From Tubulanus polymorphus (taxonomy: Eukaryota > Nemertea > Palaeonemertea > Tubulaniformes > Tubulanidae): a stretch of DNA of 64,000 nucleotides. Within the stretch, counting starts at the first letter, position 1. Each line of letters opens with the position of its first letter. The DNA is taken from contig NC_134031.1 in assembly GCF_964204645.1 (NCBI RefSeq), positions 12,996,501 to 13,060,500 of the forward strand. The letters are read 5' to 3'. Positions 8,268-19,200 of the stretch are shown here, one piece after another. The translations under genes were made by a program, and so were the position numbers. The notes below the pieces were generated by a model, which had not been told where the DNA came from, made no database searches, and was given only the letters and a program-made list of their open reading frames with translations.

Positions 8268-8316
8268 GGGGGATAAGCGTCCCGTGGCGCCTTTCAATAA
8301 TGGGATGCTTATCCCC
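8268..8316. other. Hairpin 2 with the same GGCGCCTTT loop
   Basis: A 15-bp stem (left 8269-8283, right 8302-8316, one G-T wobble) closes an 18-nt loop containing GGCGCCTTTCAATAAT. The stem sequence is unrelated to hairpin 1 but the loop core is the same. This pattern is expected when structure plus loop are conserved. Confidence 0.75.
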
Positions 8317-8688
8317 TGAAAACTCTGTAGGTCGAAGATAGGGCAATTTTGCTAAAACTTACCGTAAAAACATTGAAATATTCCTTTTAATCACGAGAGA
8401 ATGATGACTATCCTCCTGTCGTCACGGCCGAGCTAATTTAAATAAACCTCGTTTTCAGCAACTAATGAAAACGCAGTAGTTCAATACCGGCTAACTGGCT
8501 TGTGTGTGTTGTATGTACTATGTGCTTATTATAACAACAACGTTGTGCAACACCTGTTTGATTGATCAATATTCAAATGAAGCACTCTCTTATAATAATA
8601 TGTAACAGATGTACTGTATGATTATAGTTGTTTATAAAACGACTAAGGTCATTTTGGATTCTAGATATTCATTATTTTTATTTCTTAT

Positions 8689-9015
8689 TTAATCAACAAT
8701 TTCTAAATCATGATGACCGTCTTCATTTTTCCCATGATATATTATTTTAAATCCTACTAAATCTTTCAATTCCTCTGTACTCAATGAAACCCATTTATCG
8801 GGTAAAAACACTTTAAATTCTCGTGATGTACTAACATTACAGTAGCTTAAATTAGCTGATACTTTCTCTCCATATTTAGTTTTTATCTTTTCTAATTTCA
8901 ATATTTTATGTTCAATTTCTTTTGTAACATCAACTAACTTTTTTATTTCAAATTGTTTTTTTGCTGGTTTTATTCTGTTATTTATTGTTGCTAAGAATGC
9001 TTTTCTATCTCCCAT
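8689..9015 (-). CDS. Terminal-repeat gene, 108-aa protein of unknown function
   Basis: 108 residues read inward from the right terminus. The N-terminal 55 residues are basic and helical (Lys-rich, LKLEKIKTKYGEKV). The second half (about 56-108) has a different character, with a FLPDKWVSLSTEEL segment. The start lies in TTCCTTATAAATG. The fold-back element carries copies of the first 55 codons in both arms, each ending at the same stop, so this is the longer version of a family gene located in the terminal inverted repeat. A DNA-binding protein for the termini would fit the basic half but is conjecture. Confidence 0.65.
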   Translation of the reverse strand: MGDRKAFLATINNRIKPAKKQFEIKKLVDVTKEIEHKILKLEKIKTKYGEKVSANLSYCNVSTSREFKVFLPDKWVSLSTEELKDLVGFKIIYHGKNEDGHHDLEIVD

Positions 9016-9100
9016 TTATAAGGAAAAAAAATTACTTGTGGTGATGAGTGGTGTCTCGTACTCTCGTACTCTGATCTGAAAGCCCACTTTTCCAATTACT
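9016..9100. repeat. Right terminal inverted repeat end of the first Polinton-like element
   Basis: From the ATG at 9015 to position 9100 the sequence is nearly identical to the outer 85 bp of both arms of the 19678-24650 element. It includes a GTACTCTC repeat and the terminal CTGATCTGAAAGCCCACTTT. Reading outward it ends in ATTACT, the complement of the AGTAAT start, as expected for Polinton termini beginning with AG. Confidence 0.9.
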
Positions 9101-10045
9101 AGCCTAATAAGAATGGAATGGGACAGGCAAACAATCTAACACCATAGGGGTTTGGCGATGGGCTTGGATTTTATTTCCGGGTTGTTGATAATCTCGCGAG
9201 AATGGCGCTAAATATGAACTGCGAATAAATTCAAAATATCACGGAAATACCTTGTGTTTATATTGTTTATTTATCCGCTATAAAGTTCCGATAAAAGATT
9301 GGTCGTTAAGGATCATTATCAGACGCTCTATATAAAATCATTGTTGTAAAAAATTGTTGTAAGTTATTCGAAAAAGAACAGTGATCGTCCTGTCACCTCA
9401 AAAACTAGTAGTTTTCATCATCCGGTTGGTGATGGAATGTCCAACAAATAGGACAGAGGTCAAGTTGTCTCCATCCACGTCTAAACCGATTATACCAATC
9501 AACGACAATGTTGGAATAGGAGATTCGAACTCCGAGTGTCAACCAACTGTTCACTGTCAGGAACAACCTCCACCTTATGACACTTTAGGTGACACGTCAA
9601 CCAACGACATAGGGTCATTTTCCAGTCGGAACAATACTATTGGACAGGAGGCTTATTCCCCATCAATCATGGCGACTGCCGCCAACCGAGTGACTGGTAG
9701 TCATTTGGGGACACCGTTAAACATTTTGATTGATACGGGTGCCGAAATTTCTGTACTGTCAAACAATTACTTCATCAATCATCCTCAGATATCGGGCCCT
9801 CTGCAGGTGGGACAATTTCAGTCCGTCCGTGGGGTAGATGGTACTAAATTTGATTTAAAAGGTGTTATTTCCGTAGATTTTGTATTAGGAAATTTGGACG
9901 TGTCACATTCTATGTACGTGGTGGATGGAGTCACCTCGGACTTTATTCTCGGAGCCGATTTCCTGGAACAAAACCAGGCAGTTATCGATTATGCTAAAAA
10001 GGCTCTCTTGTTGCCAGGCTCCGACGTAATTTACTTTGGTCTCAG
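9101..10045 (+). mobile_element. Fragment of a plus-strand Gypsy-like retrotransposon with protease
   Basis: An open frame 9381-10229 contains a retropepsin-like protease: ILIDTGAEISVL near 9730-9765 is the catalytic D-T-G, and FILGADFLEQN near 9940-9975 is the conserved C-terminal hydrophobic-Gly motif. The Pro/Ser/Thr-rich upstream part would be the end of gag. Upstream of 9381 is about 280 bp with a CTATATAAA box at about 9327-9335 that could be LTR or leader. Protease similarity ends near 10045, where an oppositely oriented Gypsy integrase begins, so this is a truncated fragment joined by rearrangement or insertion. The rest of the open frame is antisense to that integrase. Confidence 0.7.
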
Positions 10046-11476
10046 TCAGCTAACTAAAACGTTCAGTGGTAAGGTCATCTCACTGCCGAATGTCATGAAA
10101 ATGGCGTTTCGCCAGTCGATTCCTGCACACTGGAACGAAAAGCCATCAAACATGTCATTCGCCGTCGTGGTCAACATTGATTTTATAGACTTGTTAAAAT
10201 TCTTGACCTGGCCGCTTCCCATGGGGTGATAGGCCGTCGTTCTGGTCTTTTCAATCTCAAGCAGGCTCAACATCTCACTGAAGAGTCCAGATTCAAAATT
10301 GGATCCACGGTCCGAATGAATACTTTCGGGGCATCCGTAGCGTGTGATCCACTCGTTCACAACCTTCCTGGCAACTGTTGGTGCTTTCCGGTTTCTAGCC
10401 GGCCAGGCCTCAACCCACTTGGTGAAAGCGTTCTGCACCACAATGATATAAACGTTCCCACGTTTTGTTCGTTGCAGTGGGCCAACAATGTCGATATGCA
10501 GCCTTTGCTACCGATTGGCGTTGGTACCAGTGGCGCTTTAGGTCGTTTAGGAGGGTTTTTGCATTGCTGACATTTACGGCACTGCTTGACAAAGCTATTG
10601 ACTGCCTTTGCCAGTCCAAAACACCAAATATTTTACGTTCTGTCTTAGTGGTCCCTAAGTGCCTACCGGATATACCATTATGGAGGTGTGACCTTAGGTA
10701 ATAGCACATTTGGCAGAACTACCCGGTTTTTGGCTAATCTGGCACCAGGAGGTGGTTTCAGAACAAGCAGGTTTTCTACCACAGCCAAGCGTTCAAATTC
10801 GCCCAAAAGAATCCTCGCGTTCGAACCATACTGACGCAGGGAATCAGAGTTTGGCTTTAATTGCAAACCCTTTCGGACTAATTCCTTGACTACTCTTATG
10901 TCATCATCGGTATCCTGAGCATCACCAATCTTGACCTGAGTTAGAACATCCCCTATACCAATCGTTTGCACGAATGACACTGTTGGAATTCCGGTGTCGC
11001 CGCAACTAGGGAAATCCCCATTACGCTTGACCCTCTTGGGAATCCGCGAGAGTGAATCAGCGTTTTGGTGATTGCGCCCGGGCCTGTGCTCAATGTCGAA
11101 ATCGTAGTCCGCCAGCCTTTCATTCCAGCGGATGACTTGGTCTGATTGAATATTGGATGACCGAAGCCACCTAAGGGCTGCGTGGTCAGTCTGGACAAGG
11201 AACTTACCGCCCAATAAGTAGTGGCGGAAATAGTCAATTGATTCGAATAGAGCAAGCATTTCTCGCTTCGCAATGGTTCTCCTCCCCGCCTCTCGAAACT
11301 CGACCCCCATATGCTATTACCTGTTCTGTGTGATCGCCTTGCAACTGTGAAAGAACTGAACCTATAGCCCAGTTACTAGCATCACAATCAACTATGAATT
11401 TCCCCGATCCCTCTGAAAAGTCAGGGAAAGCCAGTACTGGAGGGCTTGTCAATGCAGATTTAATTTCTTCGAATGC
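10046..11476 (-). pseudogene. Gypsy RNase H and integrase (3' part of pol)
   Basis: Minus-strand frames 11234-11524 (only up to 11476 is Gypsy), 10678-11310, 10410-10709 and 10046-10441 cover the end of RT (AFEEIKSAL near 11460), RNase H (FIVDCDASNWAIG, LVQTDHAALRWL) and integrase. The integrase has an HHCC-like region near 10570-10690, HSDRGSNFES with the second catalytic Asp at about 10305, and GQVKNFNKS where Gypsy integrases usually have GQVERFN. The catalytic Glu therefore appears replaced by Lys. Several frames are needed, indicating frameshifts. Similarity stops near 10046. Confidence 0.8.
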
Positions 11477-11746
11477 TCGTAACGTAAACGGTCGTAATAA
11501 TGGCGGACGGGTCAAGTCCACCATTGAGTTAACTCTGTTAAATTTTCATGGATATCTGACATCAGAGGGATTTATGATGGATTATAGTTCACTCATTATG
11601 AGGTAAATAATGTTCACCAAAATCAACAAGGAACGTTGTGGTGTATAGTAAAGCAGTATGGTCGTAGTAGAACTTTTGTTAACTCTAGTCTGGTAGTAAA
11701 CAGTTATATTAGTCTGTGTAAACAGTTTTATACACCGTGACTGCGC

Positions 11747-12230
11747 AAAATCAAAGCTATAATCGAGGACAAATTCGAGAAACTTAATTCTATGGTTTTT
11801 GATATTAATAAAAGCATGGACGATTTCAAAGAATCAGTATCCAGAAGATTCCACTCCATAGATACTCAACTAGAAGATATGAATATCCGATCCATCAATA
11901 TAGAAAAAAAACACCAGGAAATGAATGATATCCTAGCACAGATAGGTTCTATCCAGGAGGAAGCAGAAATGTACCCGCGGCGCAATTCCATCAGAATATT
12001 CAATCTACAGGAAGTAAAGATGAAAACTGTTCAGAGGCGTGCATTCAACTCTTCAAGGAGAAGCTTGATATTAATTTCAATAGTTCTGATTTCGACCGCG
12101 TTCATCGAGTGGGCCCAATATCAAAAGATCCGAGAATAAAACGTCACATTATTGTAAAGTTCGTGAGACATACCGACAAGGAACTTGTATCAAAGAACAG
12201 GAAAAAACAGAAACAGTAAAACTACAATAT
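11747..12230 (+). pseudogene. LINE ORF1 protein (coiled coil plus RRM-like)
   Basis: The open frame 11792-12139 starts inside a longer frame with a heptad-rich coiled coil, followed by YPRRNSIRIFNL, typical of LINE ORF1 RRM-like domains. Near 12015 the frame is lost. The next frame continues with SDFDRVHRVGP and HIIVKFVRHTDK, which belong to the same domain. ORF1 proteins bind LINE RNA as trimers. One frameshift makes this copy inactive. Confidence 0.75.
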
Positions 12231-13030
12231 CTGAAGACCTTACTAAAGCTAGAGCGTCGTTTCTGAAACATCTGTTTAAAAATTCTAGCGTAGCATCATC
12301 GTGGTAGTTTGATGGAAAAATCTTTATTAAGTTATTAAACAGTGATGTAAAGCATATTGTGAGAGGATACGAGGATCTAGAAAATCTGTTGCGTAATCAT
12401 CAAAAAAAGGTCAATAATTATTTTGTGTATCGGCAGCTTATATTTTTCCACTATTTGTAACAACGCTTATGCATATGTTGACTCGTGAATATAAATCATA
12501 TTTATCGGCTTCTTTCCAACAGCTCAAATACTAGTTTACGAATCCTTATTTAGCAAATAATGTATTTCAATTGGATTACAAATTCTATTCATAGGGCAAC
12601 ATATAAAGTGTCGCTCTGTCAACTGTGACTCAAATGTTCTCATATGATATATGATCATTCATATAGAACTATTTAGATTATCAATACTATAAGTATTACT
12701 AACTGAGTGTTATACCCGCGTTCTCACGTCAGTATCCTCAGGCAGCTTTCCTAAATTACATTACTTTTTTTTTTCTTTTCTAGTTGTGTTCTACTTAATA
12801 TTGAATATTATTTGATAATATTTTTTCATTTTATGTACATTAATAGTAACATATATGTACAATCGTTCTTTTTCTGTGTTTAGCTAAGTTATGAACGTGA
12901 AAAATACTTTTTTAATGTGTCTAGGCAACACCGATTTTTTCAAATGGTTAGAGCAACGTACTAAAGATCAAAACCTATTTCTTGATTCAATGAGGATTCC
13001 GTTTTAGAAAGAAATAAATGTCCGTATCTT
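12231..13030 (+). other. LINE inter-ORF region, no gene seen
   Basis: Between ORF1 and the endonuclease there are about 800 bp of AT-rich sequence with frequent stops in all frames. Some of it may be degraded ORF sequence or a further old insertion, but I see no motif. Confidence 0.4.
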
Positions 13031-13036
13031 GAACCT

Positions 13037-15078
13037 TTGGAACTTAAAAGAAAACTGGACGTAGGTCCTGGTAATCTTAACATACTACAATTAAACATCC
13101 ATAGTCTACATTCAAAAATGGATCAACTGAAAATTAAAATCGAAAACCTTAATCGCCAGGATTTAACTTTAGATTTGATTATGATCTGCGAAACATTTCT
13201 AACAGACAAAAATGCATCCCTATGTACTTTACCTAATTATAACCTTATAGAGAACCATAGGTCTAAAATATCACAGGGAGGAGTTGCTATCTATATACAT
13301 AATAATATATCTTTCAACTCTAGATCAGATCTCGACATTTTTGAGGAAGCAAAATTCGAATCTTGCTTTATTGAGATAAACCCAAGATCTAAATTTGAAA
13401 AGAAAATTATCATAGGGGAACTATATCGAGTTCCGGGCAAAAGGGAAAAAGAATTTCTCTCAAAATACCAGGAACTAATAGCAAAAATTAAACAAGAATA
13501 AATTGCCCATGGGCAAAGTGTGGTTTACCTTGAAAGCTAGAGGTTGTTTGGGGTAAGGGCATTGCTTGAAAAATCTTTTTAATTCGTGACTTCAAAGTTC
13601 TATGTTGTATTTCATCTTTCTCAAAGAATTATTTTGTTGTCAAATAAGACCAAAAAGATACATTTCGTAGGGTACAGGTAGGCGCGGCACGGAAACTATT
13701 TTATTTGTTCAAAGAAATATTTTTCACAATATGAAAAAATATTCAAATAAAATTCACATGGTGTCACATATCAGAGGGTGGCTGAATATTTAGTCTTGGA
13801 AACCTCTTCCAATGTATGGCCGCGGAATCTAAACCGGCGCAGTAAGAAATTGGCGTATTAGATCGTTTTAAATCCTGGAATTTACTACTACAATATTCAG
13901 ACCTCGACCTATACTTGTAGTTTTCTGCTTAATATTTTCAGGTCACAAGAAATTACAATTTATTATAAATTATATCAAACAGAAAACATAGCGCTCATCT
14001 TCTGTTGATGAAATGTCAGACGCGCCAGCAAGCAGCGTTTACAGTATCACTATAGTAGTGTATACTGTACGAGCGTGTGTTTGTGTATGCAACAGTCTAT
14101 AGCACTCCGCGCGCACGTGGAGGCCTTGTGTAAGTGAATGTTCGCTTGCACTTCAGTGTCAATCAAATCAATCTCCGGGTATTAAAATGAAACAATACCT
14201 ATGGTGGATAATAATTACATTCTCATCAGCAATGAGCATTTGAAATTTGCATGTATACGGCACCTAGTCCAATGAAACGTTCGCCATTCCGGCTTTCCCA
14301 TAATTATTTTAGTAGCGCCGGAATCCCCGTATATCCCAAAAACAGCCAATCACATTCGCTCGTAGAGACAACGCCCCCAATCGAGGTCATTGCAATTTTA
14401 TACGCGAGAGCTAAGAATTTTCCCGCCAAAAACAGTTTATCGTAGAATTTTAACAAAGTTGATCATGTACATAGACGTAGGTTCGTCATGTCTTCAAGCG
14501 CATCGATTATACGTCGTTTAACCCGAGAACCAATGAAACAAATGCTCACATAAAAAAACGTACCGCGATTTTACATGAAATTGGCTCAATGCCAACTTCA
14601 TATCGCTGACAAAGGTAAACCAAAAATGTGAAGTAATCATTGGCATGGATCAAAATCTGGATTTTATCAAAGTTAATAATAATAAAAATACATCTAAATT
14701 TTTGGATATCAACCTTAGTAATATTATTTATGCCCAACAATATTGCGACCAACCAGAATTACGCGATACAGTGCTACGCTTATTGATAACGTCTACCTTT
14801 CTTCGAAATAAAGTTCAAATCATAAAAGCGCAATACTATTGACTCATATGTCGGACCACTTACCTTGCTTTGTAACCAACACATATAAAACACGATCGAT
14901 AACAACTGAGTACAGAAAACGTAACCTCAATGATAGAAATATCCAGTTAATTAATGATAACCTTTCAAGAGTAAATTGGTCAATTTTAGATAAACTGGGT
15001 TGCGATGAATCGTATGACTTGATAATGTCTAAGATATCGGACACGGTAAATGATTTAGCTCCTGAAATCATAATTTAA
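13037..15078 (+). pseudogene. LINE ORF2 endonuclease domain, split by an insertion
   Basis: Segment 13037-13501 gives the first half of an APE-type endonuclease: LQLNIHSLHSKMDQL, LDLIMICETFL with the metal-binding Glu, GGVAIYIH, IIIGELYRVPG. The second half resumes at about 14624 (IIGMDQNLDFIK, then HMSDHLPCF containing the catalytic SDH). The 1.1 kb between is foreign (separate entry). The endonuclease nicks target DNA for target-primed reverse transcription. Frame changes near 14840 show further decay. Confidence 0.8.
13502..14622. mobile_element. Small DNA-transposon-like insertion in the LINE endonuclease
   Basis: This block interrupts the endonuclease and shows short inverted ends TGGTTTACCTT (13521-13531) and AAGGTAAACCA (14612-14622). 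No open frame of substance is present. A clean target duplication cannot be assigned, so the superfamily is undetermined. A CATGGGCA-type palindrome lies just outside the left inverted end. Confidence 0.5.
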
Positions 15079-15104
15079 AAAAAACAAAACTTAGCGAACC
15101 TTGG

Positions 15105-16756
15105 ATGACTGATTCCATTCTCAAAGCATCATGGAAATGTGATAGTATATTTAAAAAAGTTATGCAGTTAAGCAAATCTGATGCCAAATATAAGAAAAAC
15201 ATAGCATATCGTAATCAACTTAATTACATCAAACGACGACAGAAATTAAACTATTACAATTACAAACTAACTTCTTTTGGGAATAAAAGCCGCAAAATTT
15301 GGCAATTTATTAAAGGATTAATTGGAAGGTTAAATGATAAAACATCAATCACTACTAATTTCACTATTGATGGCAAAAAACTGAGGATAGCTCTAAAATA
15401 AGTAATGGATTCAATGACTATTTTTCATCAATCGGGTTTTCAATAACTATCGTCCAATTTCACTTCTACCAGTACTATCCAAAATATTAGAAAAACTTGT
15501 GCACACGCGTCTCTATTCCTTTTTAGATAAGTATTGTATTCTGAATTCCTCACAATATGGTTTCAGACCCAATCACTCCACCACGCATGCAATAATAGAC
15601 TTTATTGGCAATATAATTAACAATTAAGAAAACAAATATTATTCATTGGGCATTTGCCTAGATTTATCGAAGGCCTTTGATTCCTTAGATATTGATAAGC
15701 TTTTATTAAAATTAGATCATTACGGAATCAGAGGACATGCTTATAATTGGTTCGAGAGTTATTTGAAAGATCGAAAAATGTTTGTTCATTACAACAATGT
15801 ATCATCTACACTCAATCCTGTATCATATGGTGTTCCTCAAGGATCCGTCCTAGGACCATTATTATTTCTTATTTACGTTAATGATTTGAACCACAATTTG
15901 AAGTACTCTAGGGCTATCTCTTTTGCGGATGATACGAATCTGTTGACAACAGAAAAGAATATTGCCAAACTTTTTCAAAATACTAAGCACGACATCAAAA
16001 CTATTATTGTCTGGTTCAACGCCAATCAACTTACACTAAACTTGGAAAAAGCTAAATGTGTATTCTATAAACCAAGACAGTCTGTTGCGTGTAATGACAA
16101 ATTATCTATTGATGTTGAAAACCTAAACATAGGCCTCTCTTCTGACTGTAAATTTTTAGGACTTCAAATTGATGATGATTTAAATTGGGAATCACATATT
16201 AAACAACTAATAAATAAATTAAACAAAAATCTATATCTTCTAAGAACTGTTAAAAAAATACTTCCAGACTCTAGCAAATTAATTATGTACTACTCTTATA
16301 TTCAAAACCATATCAATTATTCCCTCAGTGTCTGGGGACCACTTCTATCTGCAAAACAATCAAATGCTATTTATAAAATCCAAAAAAGCTATCCGACTAA
16401 TTGATAATACAGCTTTTAATGCAGCAACTGGACCTATCTTCAAGAAATATAAGATCCTAAAATTTTATGACCTGATTAAGTTGGAAGTCCTCAAATTGGG
16501 ATACAACCATTTTCATAGAAAATTACCAACACCGATTTTTGAACTATTCCATATAAACTCAGACTTTCATAAATACAATACTAGAAGTAGAAATTATGCC
16601 AGGGTTCAACAGCATACCACTAAACTTTTTCATAATTCATTCTTGGCGCAAGTACCTATCATATGGCAAAATGATCCTGATCATCTTCGTAAAGCGCCTA
16701 GTATATGTTCTCTTGTTTCAAGGTTTGAAATTAAGTTCGATATAAGATCATTGTAA
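15105..16756 (+). pseudogene. LINE reverse transcriptase
   Basis: 15105-15401 covers the region before RT. RT proper starts near 15442 with NNYRPISLLPVLSKILEKL, and 15646-16404 holds CLDLSKAFDSLD, YGVPQGSVLGPLLFLIYVND and the active-site FADDTNLL. 16328-16756 is the C-terminal part in another frame. Around 15436 the sequence jumps from the pre-RT linker straight to the RPISLLP block, so roughly 50-90 codons seem deleted there. A TAA near 15625 interrupts the frame before CLDLSKAF. The element is inactive. Confidence 0.85.
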
Positions 16757-17255
16757 AGAATTTATCATTAACCGTTGCCTACCGTTGCCTACCGTTATCA
16801 TTAACCGTATCATTAACCATGAATTTATTGAATTTATTTTTTCTTGTATTATAATTCATTATTACTGTTATTATTGTCATGAATACTGTTACTATAATTT
16901 GTACCATGATTTTTATAATTATTATAATTCATGTAGTAATTCTTATCATTAATGTTATCATTACTCTTATAACTATTAATATTATTATCATTATTATTAT
17001 TAGTATTATTGTTATTATCATTATTATTACTACTACTTTTATTATTATTATTATCATTATTATTATTATTATTCTTATTATTATCTCTTTTGTACACAAT
17101 TGCACCAATTATGCACTATGCACAGGGTTTCATTGTCTTAATTTTTAAATACAGCCTTTCGGCTCGCACTGTATCCCTCGAAACCTAATCATAAAATTAT
17201 ATTATTACAATCATATTGTATGTGCGGTTTACGAAAAATAAATATCTATCTATCT
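16757..17255 (+). other. LINE 3' UTR with TTA/TTATTA microsatellite and ATCT tail
   Basis: Non-coding. A degenerate (ATT)n-type microsatellite spans about 16855-17092, and the element ends in ATCTATCTATCTATGC, a short-repeat tail common in CR1/Jockey-type LINEs. Open frames of Ile/Asn repeats across the microsatellite are artefacts. Confidence 0.8.
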
Positions 17256-18175
17256 ATGCTTTTTGCTGACTGATACCCCATTCGAAAGGCTGACCCTTCT
17301 TTGTGAGCAGATGGAGGGTTCACACATTTCCGCATATCCCTTGATAAATCTTGAATATTAAGTGAGGAGGCCAGTGAAACTTCGTACTTCTGATAAATTG
17401 ATAGGGGCTGGCCAACCTAGGACTTTGTCAATGTTTGCCCGGTCAGTTTCAATTCCGTTCCCGCTCACGACATGGCCCAAGAATTTTAACCGCTTTTGGA
17501 GGAGGTGACATTTTATTGGCTTAAATTTCATATTTGCTGCTTTGAAACAATCGAATACCTCTGACAGCTTAGAAATGTGGGACGCCACATCCGCAGAGTG
17601 GACTATGACATTATCGAGGTAGATCAAGGCTGTTTTCCATGACACCTTGTCAAGAGCCAAAGACATGACGGAGCATTTGTGAGACCGAATGGCATAACAT
17701 TCCATTCCCACAAACGGTTCTCAGAACAAAAAGCTGCTTTTGGTTTGTCACATTCTTGGATCGGCACTTGCCAGTAGCCAGAGAGGAGAACCATGGCGAT
17801 CCCGAAAGTGCCTCGAGGGTAGAATCTATTCGCCCCAATGGGTGACTGTCTTTAGTTGAGACATCGTTTAATTTCCTGTAGTCACAGCACAGACGCAAAC
17901 TGCCATCACATATAAGACCTTGGTCACACAGTTCAGTGCAGTGTACCCCTCAACAAATTGCTTGTAATGGGGCGGCAGACGTCGTTGATGCTGCCTAATC
18001 GGCTTCTGCTCCCCGGTATCGATCTCAAACTTAATGAGGGGTGTCCTCCCAATATCAAATTCCCCCGAGAAAATACACCCTGATGCGGCGCTAGGACCCT
18101 CTTCAAATCCTCCCGATCACCCTCCGAAATCTCGAGACTATCGACATTTAGTTGGTTTTAAATTTAAAGACCCTT
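17256..18175 (-). pseudogene. Gypsy reverse transcriptase (N-terminal and central part)
   Basis: Minus strand. An N-terminal segment HTTPLIKFEIDTGEQKPIRQ lies near 17995-18055. The RT core follows in 17650-17898 (LCCDYRKLNDVSTKDSHPL) and 17358-17711 (ALIYLDNVIVHS in place of the YLDD box, KCHLLQKRLKFLGHVVS, EVRSFTGL). Next comes a linker reaching the LINE junction at 17256 (KKGQPFEWGISQQKA). The YLDN reading in the YxDD box would remove a catalytic Asp. Several frame changes confirm decay. The sequence continues on the far side of the LINE at 11476. Confidence 0.82.
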
Positions 18176-19200
18176 TAAATCATGGGGATCCTGCTGTGAC
18201 TGAAGCAGTTCCGTCTCTGACAAACCAGAAGTGTCTTACACAGTGAGTACATTGACTGATTCGATAGGCGAGAAAATACCCACAAACTCCGCTCCATACC
18301 AACCATACCAACAAAATTGTTATTTACACTACATCTCTGCTTGAAATACGCAGTGGCCACGACCTCATGGCCTCCCGGAATATAACAAGTCTCGGTCAGG
18401 AACAAACGACAGCAACTAGGTCGTGCATCCTTGGTCTCCAATGGTACATGGGTAAGGCCACACTCAAGAACTCTTCCAGGGTAATCAATAATGCAACCAT
18501 TCTGTTCAAAGAAGTCACTTCCTAGCAGGCACTCCTGAGCCAAGTCATCGGCTATTACCATGAATCTACAGGTTCCCAACTGGAGCTCTACCTTGGCCAC
18601 CCCATGAACCTTCATGTTCGCACCCGTGGCAGTGGCTAATTCGAAGTCGACTGGCAGCAGATTTCCCTGATCGGTCCTACGACTCTTCTCCCAGACAGAG
18701 GTTTTCAACAAAGTCACTGAGGCACCGGTGTCTAAGAGTATAGACGTACGTGTTGAACCATTAAGAATACCAGAGCAGTAAAGCCCAGTGTCTCTTTAAT
18801 CGACACGACAGATCATTTTCTCAGCCACGGGGCAGCTCGGACCTATTGACACATCTGGCTGGTCAGTTGTAATTGTGGTTACGACCTATCTTCGTGTGAC
18901 TTTATCAACAGAGAGTTATCTGGGTACGGAGGTAAAATATTTGAAACTGTCTTCTGCCTCAGAGGAGAACCATCCGAAATTCCATCACCCGGTTGACCGA
19001 CCGACAGTGAGGTATCTGGGTAAGGAGTTAAAACATTTGAAGTTGCCTGCTTTTCCAGATAGGTACGACCTGTCGTATCGGTTCCACCAAAAATTTCGTT
19101 CCCAACAATTTCCCTTACGCAAGGGTCTAGTGAACTATTTACAACTTTTGAATTATTTACAATTTGGGCTCAATCATGTACGGAATCGTTAACGGGTGAA
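18176..19200 (-). pseudogene. Gypsy protease region
   Basis: Frame 18175-18717 plus its upstream extension (to about 18760) encodes a retropepsin: ILLDTGASVTLL near 18715-18750 and ECLLGSDFFEQNGCIIDY near 18490-18540. The protein cleaves the Gag-Pol polyprotein. 18760-19200 is a linker with stops in each frame, between the zinc knuckles and the protease. Confidence 0.78.

Larger units (their letters stand above)
7800..8682. mobile_element. Foreign 848-bp insertion flanked by 35-bp direct repeats
   Basis: A 35-nt sequence at 7800-7834 (beginning GTCATTTCGGATTCTAGATA) recurs at 8648-8682 with one mismatch. The 848 bp between has higher GC and no viral genes, and interrupts the AT-rich element between the last body gene and the terminal-repeat gene. 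It contains two strong hairpins (separate entries). A 35-bp direct repeat is too long for an ordinary target duplication, so site-specific recombination or a local duplication is more likely. No transposase or recombinase is encoded. Confidence 0.55.
1..9100 (+). mobile_element. Polinton/Maverick-like integrated viral element, right part
   Basis: A self-contained AT-rich block with tightly packed genes all on the plus strand, ending at 9100 in a terminus (CCAATTACT) that matches the ends of the complete element at 19678-24650. It encodes a retrovirus-like integrase with a chromodomain, an A32-like packaging ATPase and a putative capsid protein, the combination that defines Polintons and related integrating viruses. 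The left end, and any PolB or maturation protease, would lie outside the window; neither is seen here. The six bases after the terminus are AGCCTA, which should be repeated at the left end if this is a 6-bp target duplication. An 848-bp foreign segment sits at 7835-8682. Confidence 0.88.
11477..17255 (+). mobile_element. Plus-strand non-LTR retrotransposon (CR1/Jockey-like LINE) in the Gypsy pol gene
   Basis: Bounded by the short target duplication ATGC (11473-11476 and 17256-17259). It carries ORF1 with coiled coil, an AP-type endonuclease and RT, and ends 3' in an (ATCT)n tail. The Gypsy RT reading frame is continuous across the insertion site, which fixes both ends. It contains a secondary insertion at about 13502-14622. 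Full length minus that insertion is about 4.7 kb. Clade assignment is only from general motif style. Confidence 0.85.

Noticed and set aside
9381-10229. Single plus-strand gene of 282 residues
   Set aside because: Only the part to about 10045 is Gypsy protease; the remainder is antisense to a Gypsy integrase and open by chance.
16849-17148. Asn- and Ile-repeat open frames
   Set aside because: They are both strands of a degenerate ATT microsatellite in a LINE 3' UTR.
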